Origin: Alcaligenaceae bacterium
GTDB taxonomy: Bacteria > Pseudomonadota > Gammaproteobacteria > Burkholderiales > Burkholderiaceae_B
NCBI GenBank assembly: GCA_012727555.1
Contig: JAAYGT010000185.1
Location: 1-38,949 of the forward strand
Length of the DNA: 38,949 bases
Direction: 5' to 3'
The notes under the pieces were generated by a model that was given only the letters and a program-made list of their open reading frames with translations, did not search any database and was not told the DNA's origin. The stretch's first letter is position 1. Every line of letters starts with the position of its first letter. The translations under genes were made by a program, and so were the position numbers. Shown here one piece after another: positions 10,281-18,090 of the stretch.

Positions 10281-12260
10281 TCAGAACGACTGGGACAACT
10301 GATCGAGAATGGCGGGGTTTTCAAGCGTGGAGACATCTTGTGTGACTTCCTGACCCTGGGCAACCACACGCAACAAGCGACGCATGATTTTCCCGGAACG
10401 GGTCTTGGGCAGATTTTCGCCAAAACGGATTTCTTTGGGTTTGGCGATGGGGCCAATTTCATGGGCAACCCAGTTACGCAGATCCGTTGCGATCTTGCGG
10501 CCTTGTTCGTCGTCGGGCAACGACTGATTCAGAACCACGAACGCAACAATGGCTTCGCCTGTGGTGGCATCGGGACGACCGACCACTGCGGCTTCGGCCA
10601 CCAGCGGGTGCGCCACCAGGGCGGATTCGACTTCCATGGTACCCAAACGGTGGCCTGAAACGTTCAGAACATCGTCAATGCGGCCCATGATCCAGAAATA
10701 GGCGTCATCGTCGCGCTGGGCACCGTCGCCGGCCAGATAATACCCTTTCAGCTCTGCCGGAAAGTAACTGGTCTTGAAACGCTCGGGATCACCCCAGATT
10801 GTGCGGATCATGGCAGGCCAGGGGCGCTTGACCACCAGGAAACCGCCCTTGCCATGCGGAACATCTTCGCCGACTTCATCGACAATGGCCGCTGTAATGC
10901 CCGGCAACGGCAGTGAGCAAGAACCCGGCTTGAGCGGCGTGGCGCCCGGCAACGGCGTGATCATGTGGCCACCGGTTTCCGTTTGCCACCAGGTATCGAT
11001 CACCGGACAACGTTCGCGGCCAACGTTCGTGTAATACCACATCCAGGCCTCGGGGTTGATCGGTTCGCCGACCGAGCCAATGATGCGCAAGGTATCGAGG
11101 TTGTATTGCCTGGGGTGAATCTGGGGAGTGGTTTCAGCCGCCTTGGTGAGCGAACGGATGGCGGTGGGTGCCGTGTAGAAAATGGTGACTTTGTGATCCT
11201 GGATCATTTTCCAGAAACGCCCGGCATCAGGGTACGTTGGTACCCCCTCGAAGATGACCTGTGTGAGCCCGGCTGCCAGCGGCCCGTAGGTGATATAGGT
11301 GTGACCCGTGACCCAGCCGACATCGGCAGTACACCAGAAGACATCAGTGGGCTTGGCATCGAATGTCCATTTGATGGTCATGAGGGCCCACAAAAGATAG
11401 CCCGCCGAGGAATGCTGCACCCCTTTGGGCTTACCCGTTGAACCGGATGTATAGAGGATGAACAACGGATGTTCGGCATTGACAGCGACGGGCTCGCACG
11501 TGCCTGGCTGGTTCAGGCAGACATCGTGCAGCCAGCGATCACGCCCCTCGACCCAATCGACCTTGCTGTTTGCCCGATTGTAGACAATGACATTGCGAAC
11601 TGCTTCGCACCCGCCAAGGGACAAGGCCTCGTCGACAGCAGGTTTGAGTGCCAGGGTTTTACCACCGCGCATTTGGGCATCGGCCGTGATGACCAGCGAC
11701 GCGCCGACATCGACAGTACGCTCATGCAGACTTTTAGAGGAAAAACCGCCAAATACCACCGAATGAATGATACCCAGACGCGCGCAGGCCTGCATGGCAA
11801 CCACCGCTTCGATCGACATGGGCAGGTAAATGATGGCACGATCACCTGCGCTGTACCCCAGCGATGTCAGACCATTGGCCAGCTGGCACACTTTGGCATG
11901 CAATTCTTTGTAGGTGACGCGCGTTACGGAACCGTCGTCGGCCTCGAAGATGATGGCTGTTTTGTCGGCAGTTGGCGTGCCCAGATGCTTGTCGAGGCAA
12001 TTGGCCGAGACATTCAGCTCACCATCGGCGAACCAGCGGTAGAACGGCGGATTGGTTTCATCGAGCACCTGGGTGAACGGCGTGTTCCACACGAGATTGT
12101 CGTTGGCCAGATCTTTCCAGAAACCATCGGGATCGTGCTCGGCACGTTCGCACAGGGCCTGGTAGGCGGGCATACCCGAAATGGCTGCACCTTCGACCAG
12201 ATTGGAAAAGGGCTGAAACACCCTGCTTTCCGTCAGGACTGATTGGATTTCATTTGACAT
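10281..12260 (-). CDS. acs: Acetyl-CoA synthetase (acetate:CoA ligase, AMP-forming)
   Basis: The enzyme activates acetate to acetyl-CoA through acetyl-AMP, in the cytoplasm. The 659-residue length is standard. ANL-superfamily motifs are visible in order: the P-loop [14 protein letters not shown], the A5 region [15 protein letters not shown], and [33 protein letters not shown] holds the C-terminal catalytic lysine (Lys624), the residue that is reversibly acetylated in known homologues. The ATG at 12258-12260 follows AGGAGA at good spacing. Upstream genes in the same direction (GlcG-like, UMF1) are close (28 bp), suggesting one operon. Confidence 0.97.
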   Translation of the reverse strand: MSNEIQSVLTESRVFQPFSNLVEGAAISGMPAYQALCERAEHDPDGFWKDLANDNLVWNTPFTQVLDETNPPFYRWFADGELNVSANCLDKHLGTPTADKTAIIFEADDGSVTRVTYKELHAKVCQLANGLTSLGYSAGDRAIIYLPMSIEAVVAMQACARLGIIHSVVFGGFSSKSLHERTVDVGASLVITADAQMRGGKTLALKPAVDEALSLGGCEAVRNVIVYNRANSKVDWVEGRDRWLHDVCLNQPGTCEPVAVNAEHPLFILYTSGSTGKPKGVQHSSAGYLLWALMTIKWTFDAKPTDVFWCTADVGWVTGHTYITYGPLAAGLTQVIFEGVPTYPDAGRFWKMIQDHKVTIFYTAPTAIRSLTKAAETTPQIHPRQYNLDTLRIIGSVGEPINPEAWMWYYTNVGRERCPVIDTWWQTETGGHMITPLPGATPLKPGSCSLPLPGITAAIVDEVGEDVPHGKGGFLVVKRPWPAMIRTIWGDPERFKTSYFPAELKGYYLAGDGAQRDDDAYFWIMGRIDDVLNVSGHRLGTMEVESALVAHPLVAEAAVVGRPDATTGEAIVAFVVLNQSLPDDEQGRKIATDLRNWVAHEIGPIAKPKEIRFGENLPKTRSGKIMRRLLRVVAQGQEVTQDVSTLENPAILDQLSQSF

Positions 12261-12288
12261 GGGGTCTCCTCGGAGTTGTTAGATAATG

Positions 12289-13650
12289 TCACGCACCAAT
12301 TTCGTTAGTATCGCGCACACGCACGCCACGCGCAAAGTCCACACAACGCAAGGTCAGCAGTGCCGCCAGAAAAAACACGCCTGTAACAAGCAAAGCCAAG
12401 CGGTGATTGCCTTCAGTCAGCCAGGTAACCGCGCCGTAAGTCAGGGGCCCGACAATAGCGGCCAGACGCACCGCCCATGACCACAAGGCGTAAAAACGGG
12501 CCGCATGACCGTTTGGTGCCAGTGCAGCAACCATGGCCCGACCCGCGCTTTGACTGGTTCCCATACACAACCCGGCCAGCGCGGCAGCCATCCAGAACAT
12601 GGCGGGCCCCGTGGCCATGACGGCGAGCACGATCATCAGAACCCAGCCCACCAAGGTACCCCCCAACGCGCGGGTATGTCCGAAGGTGTCCTGAACATGG
12701 CCAAAGACCAATGCGCCAACTGCAGCTGTGATATTAACCACGAACACCAGCAACATGGTCTGCGTCATGTCAAACCCCATGGCCTGTGTTGCATACACCG
12801 CCGACAAAGTGATAACGACCGAAATACCTGCATGGTAGAACGCACCACACAGCAACAACCAGCGAAAATCAGGGAACTGCACAAGTACGGAACGCAACGT
12901 ACACGCAACCACAGAAGGCACAGAACGGACGGCAGGCTGCACCGAGCCTCCGGCACTGTACGTTGCCGAAGATCCGACACCATTCGGTCTCCGGGACGGA
13001 TGTTTTTTTTCCGGTAAAAAAAACAGGGCCGGCAAGGCAGCCGCAAGAAAAATGCACGCTGTGATCAACATGACACCCGGAACGAACTGAGGAGGATGCC
13101 AACCGAGCGCCGTTGCATACGCAACCCATCCAAGCCCCAAGCCGAGCGTCAACATACCGCCAAGATAACCAACCCCCCATCCCCAGCCTGACACACGACC
13201 GAACGCCTGCGGGCGAGCAAGATCGGGAAGAAATGCGGCAATGACAGTTTCACCAATGCAGTAGGCCAGATTCGACAGCGCCAGCACAACCAGACCGGCA
13301 AAGATATCGCCTGGCCCGATGGTTGCCAGCAATGTCGTCAGGGCAACACACGCCAGGGTACTGACACGAAGAACATGACGTTTTCCGGCATGCTGATCGG
13401 CCCAGGCACCCAGCGGCGGCAAAACGACCATGGCCAGGGCATACGATGCAGACAGGGCGCATGTCAGGGCAAAGGTTGCCCAGGGCGCCCCTTGGGCTAC
13501 CTGGGCCACGAAGTAGGCACTGAAAACAGTCGTTAGAACGACCGTGGTATACCCTGAGTTGGCAAAATCATACAGAGCCCAGGCCATCAGGTGGCCTGGG
13601 CGAACACCGGGCCTGAGCGCACGCCCGACAAACACGGGAAAACAACGCAT
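12289..13650 (-). CDS. MFS transporter of the UMF1 (Atg22-like) family
   Basis: The protein of about 453 residues has around twelve hydrophobic segments. Near the N-terminus it has MAWALYDFANSGYTTVV, the hallmark of the UMF1/vacuole effluxer Atg22-like branch of the major facilitator superfamily. GAWADQHAGKRH matches the MFS loop 2-3 motif. A cytoplasmic central loop separates the two halves (around LPEKKHPSRRPNGVGS). Prokaryotic UMF1 substrates are largely unknown. The start is uncertain: a TTG at 13668 overlaps the upstream stop as TTGA, and an ATG lies at 13648-13650; neither has a strong Shine-Dalgarno, so the ATG is reported. It lies between a GlcG-like gene and acs and is probably cotranscribed with both. 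Confidence 0.85.
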   Translation of the reverse strand: MRCFPVFVGRALRPGVRPGHLMAWALYDFANSGYTTVVLTTVFSAYFVAQVAQGAPWATFALTCALSASYALAMVVLPPLGAWADQHAGKRHVLRVSTLACVALTTLLATIGPGDIFAGLVVLALSNLAYCIGETVIAAFLPDLARPQAFGRVSGWGWGVGYLGGMLTLGLGLGWVAYATALGWHPPQFVPGVMLITACIFLAAALPALFFLPEKKHPSRRPNGVGSSATYSAGGSVQPAVRSVPSVVACTLRSVLVQFPDFRWLLLCGAFYHAGISVVITLSAVYATQAMGFDMTQTMLLVFVVNITAAVGALVFGHVQDTFGHTRALGGTLVGWVLMIVLAVMATGPAMFWMAAALAGLCMGTSQSAGRAMVAALAPNGHAARFYALWSWAVRLAAIVGPLTYGAVTWLTEGNHRLALLVTGVFFLAALLTLRCVDFARGVRVRDTNEIGA

Positions 13651-13664
13651 GAGCACTGTGCGTA

Positions 13665-14072
13665 TCAACGCTTCAATGCGGCGATTCCGGCACGTGCAAT
13701 TTCAACATCTTCACTGGACTTGACCCCCGAAACCCCAACGGCACCGACCACCTGACCATCGACCATGATAGGCACGCCCCCTTCAAGCAAACCCTCAAGA
13801 CCGGGTGCCGAAAGAAAGGCAACACGCCCCTGATTCACAATATCTTCGTAGATCTTTGATTCGCGCTGACCGAGCGCCGAAGTACGTGCCTTGGCCGGGG
13901 AAATCTGGGCGGATATGGGGGCCGCACCATCAAGGCGCACCATACCCAGCAAATGACCACCATCATCAACCACCGAAATGCTGACAGCCCACTGGTTGGC
14001 CAGCGCATGGGCTTCGGCCGCTGCAAGAATGGTTTTGACATCATCAAGTTGAAGCACTGGTTTGATTTTCAT
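13665..14072 (-). CDS. GlcG/HbpS-like (DUF336) small protein
   Basis: This 135-residue protein belongs to the GlcG/HbpS fold group. Recognisable segments are ILAAAEAHALANQWAVSISV, VVDDGGHLLGMVRLDGA, KARTSALGQRES and GGVPIMVDGQVVGAVGVSG. Family members include haem-binding HbpS and proteins encoded beside glycolate and other organic-acid genes; the biochemical role of most is unknown. The ATG at 14070-14072 is chosen because AAGGA lies 6 nt upstream and the family starts here; an in-frame start 20 codons upstream is unlikely. It heads the apparent operon with the UMF1 transporter and acs, which hints at a role in small organic-acid metabolism (inference). Confidence 0.85.
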   Translation of the reverse strand: MKIKPVLQLDDVKTILAAAEAHALANQWAVSISVVDDGGHLLGMVRLDGAAPISAQISPAKARTSALGQRESKIYEDIVNQGRVAFLSAPGLEGLLEGGVPIMVDGQVVGAVGVSGVKSSEDVEIARAGIAALKR

Positions 14073-14187
14073 TGCGTTTCCTTTATGCAGAAGGGTGGAA
14101 TTCAATCGTGCGGCCACTATACCGCACGTCAATGTTCACGGCGGTTGCCGGCCAAAATACCGCAGGTTCATGCAGGAAGAAGACAAC

Positions 14188-14298
14188 ATGACCAGGAAAA
14201 CTGCTTTACCAGAGCGCCTTCTTTCGGTAAACTCTGGGGATACTAGCGATGTCTTAGCGGCATCGTCGTTCTTCAGCCCGTCTTTCGTTGGCAATTGA
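14188..14298 (+). CDS. Possible 36-residue leader or small protein ORF
   Basis: An ATG at 14188 opens a 36-codon frame whose TGA (14296-14298) lies inside the left arm of the intrinsic terminator at 14290-14320. AGGAAGAAG lies 5-13 nt before the ATG and is a usable ribosome-binding site. The peptide is serine-rich (seven of 36) and matches nothing I recognise. It has no run of one amino acid as in classical attenuation leaders. It could be a leader peptide of the NlpC/P60 gene, a small protein, or chance in a non-coding RNA. Confidence 0.3.
   Translation: MTRKTALPERLLSVNSGDTSDVLAASSFFSPSFVGN
14205..14265 (+). ncRNA. Structured plus-strand leader or small RNA with competing hairpins
   Basis: Two overlapping stems can form but not together. 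TTTACC (14205-14210) pairs with GGTAAA (14226-14231), and CCAGAG (14209-14214) pairs with CTCTGG (14232-14237); the CC at 14209-14210 is shared. A third stem CGATG/CATCG spans 14247-14265. The intrinsic terminator at 14290-14329 follows. Because the flanking upstream gene is on the other strand, any transcript ending there must start within 14073-14290. The exact ends and promoter are not visible. The 350-bp stretch 14073-14422 otherwise holds only the small ORF. Confidence 0.35.
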
Positions 14299-14329
14299 GT
14301 GCAAATTACATTCAATTGCCTTTGTTTTT
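14290..14329 (+). terminator. Strong intrinsic terminator upstream of the NlpC/P60 gene
   Basis: Twelve-base arms (14290-14301 and 14309-14320, GGCAATTGAGTG/CATTCAATTGCC, with one G-U pair) enclose a 7-nt loop and are followed by TTTGTTTTT. The U-run is present only on the plus strand, so it stops plus-strand transcription 94 bp before the NlpC/P60 start. Confidence 0.85.
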
Positions 14330-14422
14330 AATAACACCGGAAGCCCTGCACAACGCACTTGATACCAAATCATGCCGCCGCACTACTTATCCAACCTTTT
14401 TATCTCGCTCAAGTCTGGCTTC

Positions 14423-15022
14423 ATGCGCAGGCTTTTCATTGGTCTGGCAACAGTTTCCACCCTTGCACTCACAGGGTGTGTCACAACGGAATACGCCCAA
14501 AACTCCGACAATTACTCCGATGGCTGGGCTGCACGCAGCAACCAGCTTTCGTCCACGCGCTCCGACCCCCTCGGAGCCTACTTGCAGTCACGTGAATTTG
14601 CCTACCAGCAGTCTGCTGTTCCCGGCGAAACCCGTGCCCTTGCCAGCACGGCACTGGGCGCACTGGGCATTAAGTACCGCTACGGAGGCGATACACCCAG
14701 CACAGGGTTCGACTGCAGTGGGTTGGTCATTTATGCTGCCGAAAAATCACTGGGCCTCAAACTGCCACGCAGTTCCGCTGAAATTGCACAGCACGGTGTC
14801 TCGGTGAACCACAGCGAACTGAAAAAAGGCGACCTGGTGTTTTTCAACACGCTGGGCCACCGTTTTTCACATGTAGGAATTTACCTGGGTGACCGCAAGT
14901 TTGTTCACGCACCCAGGGCCGGTTCGGTTGTCCGCGTTGAAGACATGGACATGGCCTACTGGAAAAAACGCTACAACGGTGCGCGGCGCCTTGTTGCAAC
15001 AGCCGGGCAATCCTCGCAATAA
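14423..15022 (+). CDS. NlpC/P60 family lipoprotein, predicted peptidoglycan endopeptidase (MepS/Spr-like)
   Basis: The 199-residue protein begins with a lipoprotein signal (MRRLFIGLATVSTLALTGC), with lipobox LTGC and Cys19 as the lipidation site. This is why the ATG at 14423 is chosen over an upstream in-frame ATG. A linker of about 50 residues precedes the NlpC/P60 domain (about 75-190) with the catalytic Cys98 in GFDCSGLV, His150 in RFSHVGIYLGD and the third polar residue His162 in FVHAPRAG. Relatives cleave stem-peptide cross-links in murein at the outer membrane. The residue after Cys19 is Val, so outer-membrane sorting is expected. Its 3' end overlaps the convergent DUF2325 gene by 52 bp. 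No strong ribosome-binding site is visible. Confidence 0.93.
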   Translation: MRRLFIGLATVSTLALTGCVTTEYAQNSDNYSDGWAARSNQLSSTRSDPLGAYLQSREFAYQQSAVPGETRALASTALGALGIKYRYGGDTPSTGFDCSGLVIYAAEKSLGLKLPRSSAEIAQHGVSVNHSELKKGDLVFFNTLGHRFSHVGIYLGDRKFVHAPRAGSVVRVEDMDMAYWKKRYNGARRLVATAGQSSQ

Positions 15023-15312
15023 CCGCACTGGTTCAGGGCTTGGCGCAGGCTGCACACCGACCTGCGACAAGCCAGCACCCTCACCCCCGACTTCTCGGCA
15101 GCGGCACGAAACGTTTTCATTACGTTATGCCCAAGAAAGTCTGTCAGCAGGATCACAAGATCGGTTCCTGAAGGCAAGGCCAGTGTTTTCTTCTGGTGCG
15201 CAGGATCACGACCACTGATATGGTGACGTACATTGATGTTGTGGCCCTTCAGAACATCCGGAATATTCCCCAGACGATCAGCACCAACCACCAGAGCACT
15301 GAGAGCAGTCAT
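14971..15312 (-). CDS. DUF2325 family protein with a cysteine-rich tail
   Basis: The 113-residue protein matches the DUF2325 pattern as I know it: LVVGADRLGNIPDVL at the N-terminus, HHISGRDPAHQKK, LPSGTDLVILLTDFLGHN and then CRRSVCSLRQAL. The function of the family is not established. Five cysteines lie near the end (Cys82, 87, 96, 99, 102), the last three spaced C-x2-C-x2-C, which suggests metal or iron-sulfur binding (inference). The ATG at 15310-15312 is preceded by GAGGT 6 nt away; a TTG one codon upstream is less likely. A near-consensus Fur box lies 17 bp upstream, so iron repression is predicted. The gene is convergent with, and overlaps, the NlpC/P60 gene. Confidence 0.85.
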   Translation of the reverse strand: MTALSALVVGADRLGNIPDVLKGHNINVRHHISGRDPAHQKKTLALPSGTDLVILLTDFLGHNVMKTFRAAAEKSGVRVLACRRSVCSLRQALNQCGYCEDCPAVATRRRAPL

Positions 15313-15328
15313 CAAAACACCTCATTTA

Positions 15329-15353
15329 AATAATAATGATTCTCATTATTATT
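15329..15353 (-). promoter_or_regulatory. Fur box upstream of the DUF2325 gene
   Basis: A perfect palindrome with 11-base arms AATAATAATGA/TCATTATTATT and centre TTC. Its 19-bp core (15332-15350) matches the Fur consensus GATAATGATAATCATTATC at 15 of 19 positions by eye. It lies 17 bp before the DUF2325 ATG. The other neighbour (CysB-type gene) reads in the same direction and ends at 15456, so only the DUF2325 gene is placed to be controlled. Confidence 0.85.
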
Positions 15354-15455
15354 ATTTGATGGAGCTCTGTCAAGCGACGTTGCGATGATGCGCCAGCTCA
15401 CCGCCCTGACAACGCCCGGCAGAATGCCCCGCTCTGCACGCCAGAAACAAACCGC

Positions 15456-16421
15456 TCACGGTGACGGCAGTTCGATCGCCGAGCCCGGAGCCTCAAGCGC
15501 ATCCTGCACGACATCACGCGTCAGTTCAGGTGACAACATTTCCAGCATGACATACACATAATCACGCAAAAAAACACCCGATTTGATGGCCACACGGGTT
15601 GTATGCGTGCCGAACAGATGCCCGACAGGCAAACCGACCAAACCCTTGTCACGACGGGGATCAAACGCCATACCCGCAATGATCCCCACCCCCATTCCCA
15701 CATCGACATACGTCTTGATGACATCGGCATCAATTGCCTCAAGGACGATATCCGGCACGATACCCGCCGTTTCGAATATGCGATCAATGGTGCCTCGGCC
15801 GGAAAATGCCGGGTCGTAGGTCACGATGGGATACTCGGCCAGTTGTTCAAGCGTAAGATGGCGAGCCTGGGCCGATGTAAGGCTGGCCAGGGGGTGGTCC
15901 GGGCAAACAACCACCACGTGCTCCCACGTATAAACAGGCAGGGCTGCCAACCCGGGGGTTTGAGCCAGACTTTCGGTTGCAATGGCAAGGTCAGCCTGTT
16001 CGTGCAGCACAAGGCTGGCAAGATGCGGCGGGCTGCCTTCAGCCAGAGAAAGCCTGACCTTGGGAAAACGGGCTCGAAAAGCCGGAATGACCTTGGGAAG
16101 AATGTAGCGTGCCTGGGCGTGCGTGCAAGCAATCACGAGCCCGCCTTCATCCTGACGGGCAAACTCGTCGCTGACTTTTTTCAGGTTGTCGACTTCGCGC
16201 ATGATGCGATCAACAACGTCGGCCACAACCGCCCCGGGCTTGGTCAACCCTTTGATACGTTTGCCATGGCGCTCGAAAATCTTGACACCCAGTTCATCTT
16301 CGAATTCGATAATGGCTTTGGAAACCCCGGGTTGCGAGGTGTAAAGGGCACGAGCCACATCGGTCAGGTTGAACTGACGCCGTATGGTTTCGCGAACAAA
16401 ACGGAATTGCTGAAGATTCAT
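15456..16421 (-). CDS. cysB: CysB-family LysR-type transcriptional regulator
   Basis: This is a LysR-type regulator of the CysB/Cbl branch, which in relatives controls sulfate and alternative sulfur-source assimilation in response to acetylserine or sulfate. The N-terminal winged helix-turn-helix begins MNLQQFRFVRETIRRQFNLT and continues with ALYTSQPGVSKAIIEFEDEL and KIFERHGKRIKGLT, typical of CysB. The effector domain spans about 90-300. Length is 321 residues; the ATG at 16419-16421 is chosen because the family starts MNLQQ, and an upstream in-frame start adds nine atypical residues. An inverted repeat over its own promoter suggests autoregulation. No sulfur-assimilation genes are in the window. 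Confidence 0.88.
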   Translation of the reverse strand: MNLQQFRFVRETIRRQFNLTDVARALYTSQPGVSKAIIEFEDELGVKIFERHGKRIKGLTKPGAVVADVVDRIMREVDNLKKVSDEFARQDEGGLVIACTHAQARYILPKVIPAFRARFPKVRLSLAEGSPPHLASLVLHEQADLAIATESLAQTPGLAALPVYTWEHVVVVCPDHPLASLTSAQARHLTLEQLAEYPIVTYDPAFSGRGTIDRIFETAGIVPDIVLEAIDADVIKTYVDVGMGVGIIAGMAFDPRRDKGLVGLPVGHLFGTHTTRVAIKSGVFLRDYVYVMLEMLSPELTRDVVQDALEAPGSAIELPSP

Positions 16422-16446
16422 GAAAAATGACCCTGAGAACAGGGCC

Positions 16447-16477
16447 ATTATAAGGAATAAAGATTCTATTCTTTATT
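16447..16477 (-). promoter_or_regulatory. cysB promoter with overlapping inverted repeat
   Basis: On the minus strand a TATAAT box (16447-16452) lies 26-31 bp before the ATG. Immediately upstream a perfect inverted repeat, AATAAAGA-N6-TCTTTATT (16456-16477), covers the spacer and -35 area. Binding there would block RNA polymerase, fitting the negative autoregulation common among LysR-type regulators; the binding protein is inferred. Confidence 0.5.
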
Positions 16478-16499
16478 TTTAATAGTTATAAGCTTAAAC

Positions 16500-16523
16500 A
16501 CCTGGCGTAACGGGCAACCAGGT
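16500..16523 (-). terminator. Weak terminator candidate after mmsA
   Basis: Arms ACCTGG/CCAGGT with a 12-nt loop lie just after the mmsA stop, followed on the minus strand by GTTTAAGC and an AT-rich stretch rather than a clean U-run. Confidence 0.35.
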
Positions 16524-16534
16524 TGAGCCGGTGA

Positions 16535-18028
16535 TTACTTCATGGAAATGGTTGTATTCACACCTGAAGCATGTGCCGACCAGCGAGCCGTAATGGTTTT
16601 TGTCTGTGTCCAGAATTGAACAGCCTGCTTGCCGTTGGGGCCGAGATCACCCAGTTTCGAACCACGCGACCCCGTAAAACTGAACCAGGCAACAGGTACA
16701 GGAATTGGAATATTAATGCCGATCTGGCCGACATCGATCATGTTCTGGAAATAACGGGCAGAACCACCGTCCTGGGTGAAGACAGCCACGCCGTTACCGT
16801 TCGGATTCTGGTTGATGAACTCCACGGCCTCTTCGAGGGTATCGACACAGACAACACACAAGACAGGGCCAAAGATCTCTTCGTGATAAATGGCCATTTC
16901 GGGTTTGACGCCACTGAAAATGGTGGGACCTACGAAGTTACCCTGCTCATAGCCAGGCACAATCACGCCACGGCCATCGAGCAACAAATCGGCACCTTCA
17001 TCGACCCCTTGCTGAATGAGACCTTCAACCCGCTTGCGGGCATTGGGTGAAACCAGCGGGCCAAGATCAGCCTGACGATCCGTACCGACATTCACCTTGA
17101 GCTTTTTGGAACGTTCGACGAAGTCGGGCAACCAGTCGCGCGTTTCTCCGACGAACACGGCCACCGAGGTTGCCATGCAACGTTGCCCGGCAGCACCAAA
17201 TGCAGCACCCACCAACTGGTTGAGCGCAACCTCACGATCGGCATCAGGCAAAATGACACAGTGGTTCTTGGCACCCATCATGGACTGGCAGCGCTTGCCT
17301 GCTTCCGAAGCACGACGGTAAATGTGCGTGCCCACATGCGTGGAACCGATGAAGGAAATGGCTTTGATGTCGGGGTGATCACACAGGCCGTTGGCGATAT
17401 CGGGCCCTCCATGCACCACATTCAGCACACCCGGCGGCAAACCGGCTTCAAGCGCCATCTGGGCCAGCATGAGAGAAGAGGTGGGATCCTGTTCCGAAGG
17501 CTTCAGAATGAACGTATTGCCGCACGCGACGGCGATCGGGAACATGAAACAGGGCAACATGACCGGAAAGTTGAAGGCAGTAATGCCGGCACACACCCCC
17601 AAAGGCTGAATCAGTGTGTAAACATCGATACCCGATGCTGCATTTTCTGCAAATTCGCCCAACTGAAGCGAAGCGATCGAGCATGCATGTTCGATCACCT
17701 CAAGGCCCCGACCGACCTCACCCTCGGCATCGGGCAAGGTTTTCCCGTGTTCGCGCGAAATGACTTCAGCAAGTTCCCCGGCTCGGTCACGCACCAGTTT
17801 CTGCAGGTTAAGCATGACACGCATACGTGCCGACTGACTGCTGTTACGCCACTTCTTGAAAGCTTCTTTGGCGTTGGCAACGGCCTGGTCCAGTTCTTCG
17901 CCAGTGGCAAACGGCACCTGCGCAACCACTTCCTGAGTGGCCGGATTGACGACGTCGCGCCACTCGGTGGTTTTTGATTGAACAAGCTCACCGCCAATGA
18001 GCAATGGAATGCGAGGTACAGCAGTCAT
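16535..18028 (-). CDS. mmsA: CoA-acylating methylmalonate-semialdehyde dehydrogenase
   Basis: The enzyme oxidises methylmalonate semialdehyde to propionyl-CoA (and malonate semialdehyde to acetyl-CoA) with NAD and CoA, in valine, thymine or inositol breakdown. The 497-residue aldehyde-dehydrogenase fold shows TAFNFP near 150 and [12 protein letters not shown] near 173-184. The catalytic Cys284 lies in [17 protein letters not shown] replaces the usual catalytic-glutamate region, a trait of the CoA-dependent branch. The ATG at 18026-18028 follows AGGAG at 8 nt; upstream in-frame codons overlap the neighbouring gene and are rejected. It follows a periplasmic binding protein gene by 62 bp and is probably in its transcript. 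The usual valine-pathway partners are not adjacent. Confidence 0.94.
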   Translation of the reverse strand: MTAVPRIPLLIGGELVQSKTTEWRDVVNPATQEVVAQVPFATGEELDQAVANAKEAFKKWRNSSQSARMRVMLNLQKLVRDRAGELAEVISREHGKTLPDAEGEVGRGLEVIEHACSIASLQLGEFAENAASGIDVYTLIQPLGVCAGITAFNFPVMLPCFMFPIAVACGNTFILKPSEQDPTSSLMLAQMALEAGLPPGVLNVVHGGPDIANGLCDHPDIKAISFIGSTHVGTHIYRRASEAGKRCQSMMGAKNHCVILPDADREVALNQLVGAAFGAAGQRCMATSVAVFVGETRDWLPDFVERSKKLKVNVGTDRQADLGPLVSPNARKRVEGLIQQGVDEGADLLLDGRGVIVPGYEQGNFVGPTIFSGVKPEMAIYHEEIFGPVLCVVCVDTLEEAVEFINQNPNGNGVAVFTQDGGSARYFQNMIDVGQIGINIPIPVPVAWFSFTGSRGSKLGDLGPNGKQAVQFWTQTKTITARWSAHASGVNTTISMK

Positions 18029-18090
18029 GAAAAGTCTCCTGAATACGGGCTCGGGCTGTACGGGCACACCCAAGCCGGAAAGGGGTAAAT

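Noticed and set aside
14062-14187. Upstream extension of the 36-codon ORF
   Set aside because: An earlier in-frame ATG exists but overlaps the GlcG-like start region and lacks a ribosome-binding site; only the ATG at 14188 is plausible.
14188-14298. Classical amino-acid attenuation leader
   Set aside because: The 36-codon ORF has no run of one amino acid, and the downstream gene is not biosynthetic, so this specific mechanism is unlikely.
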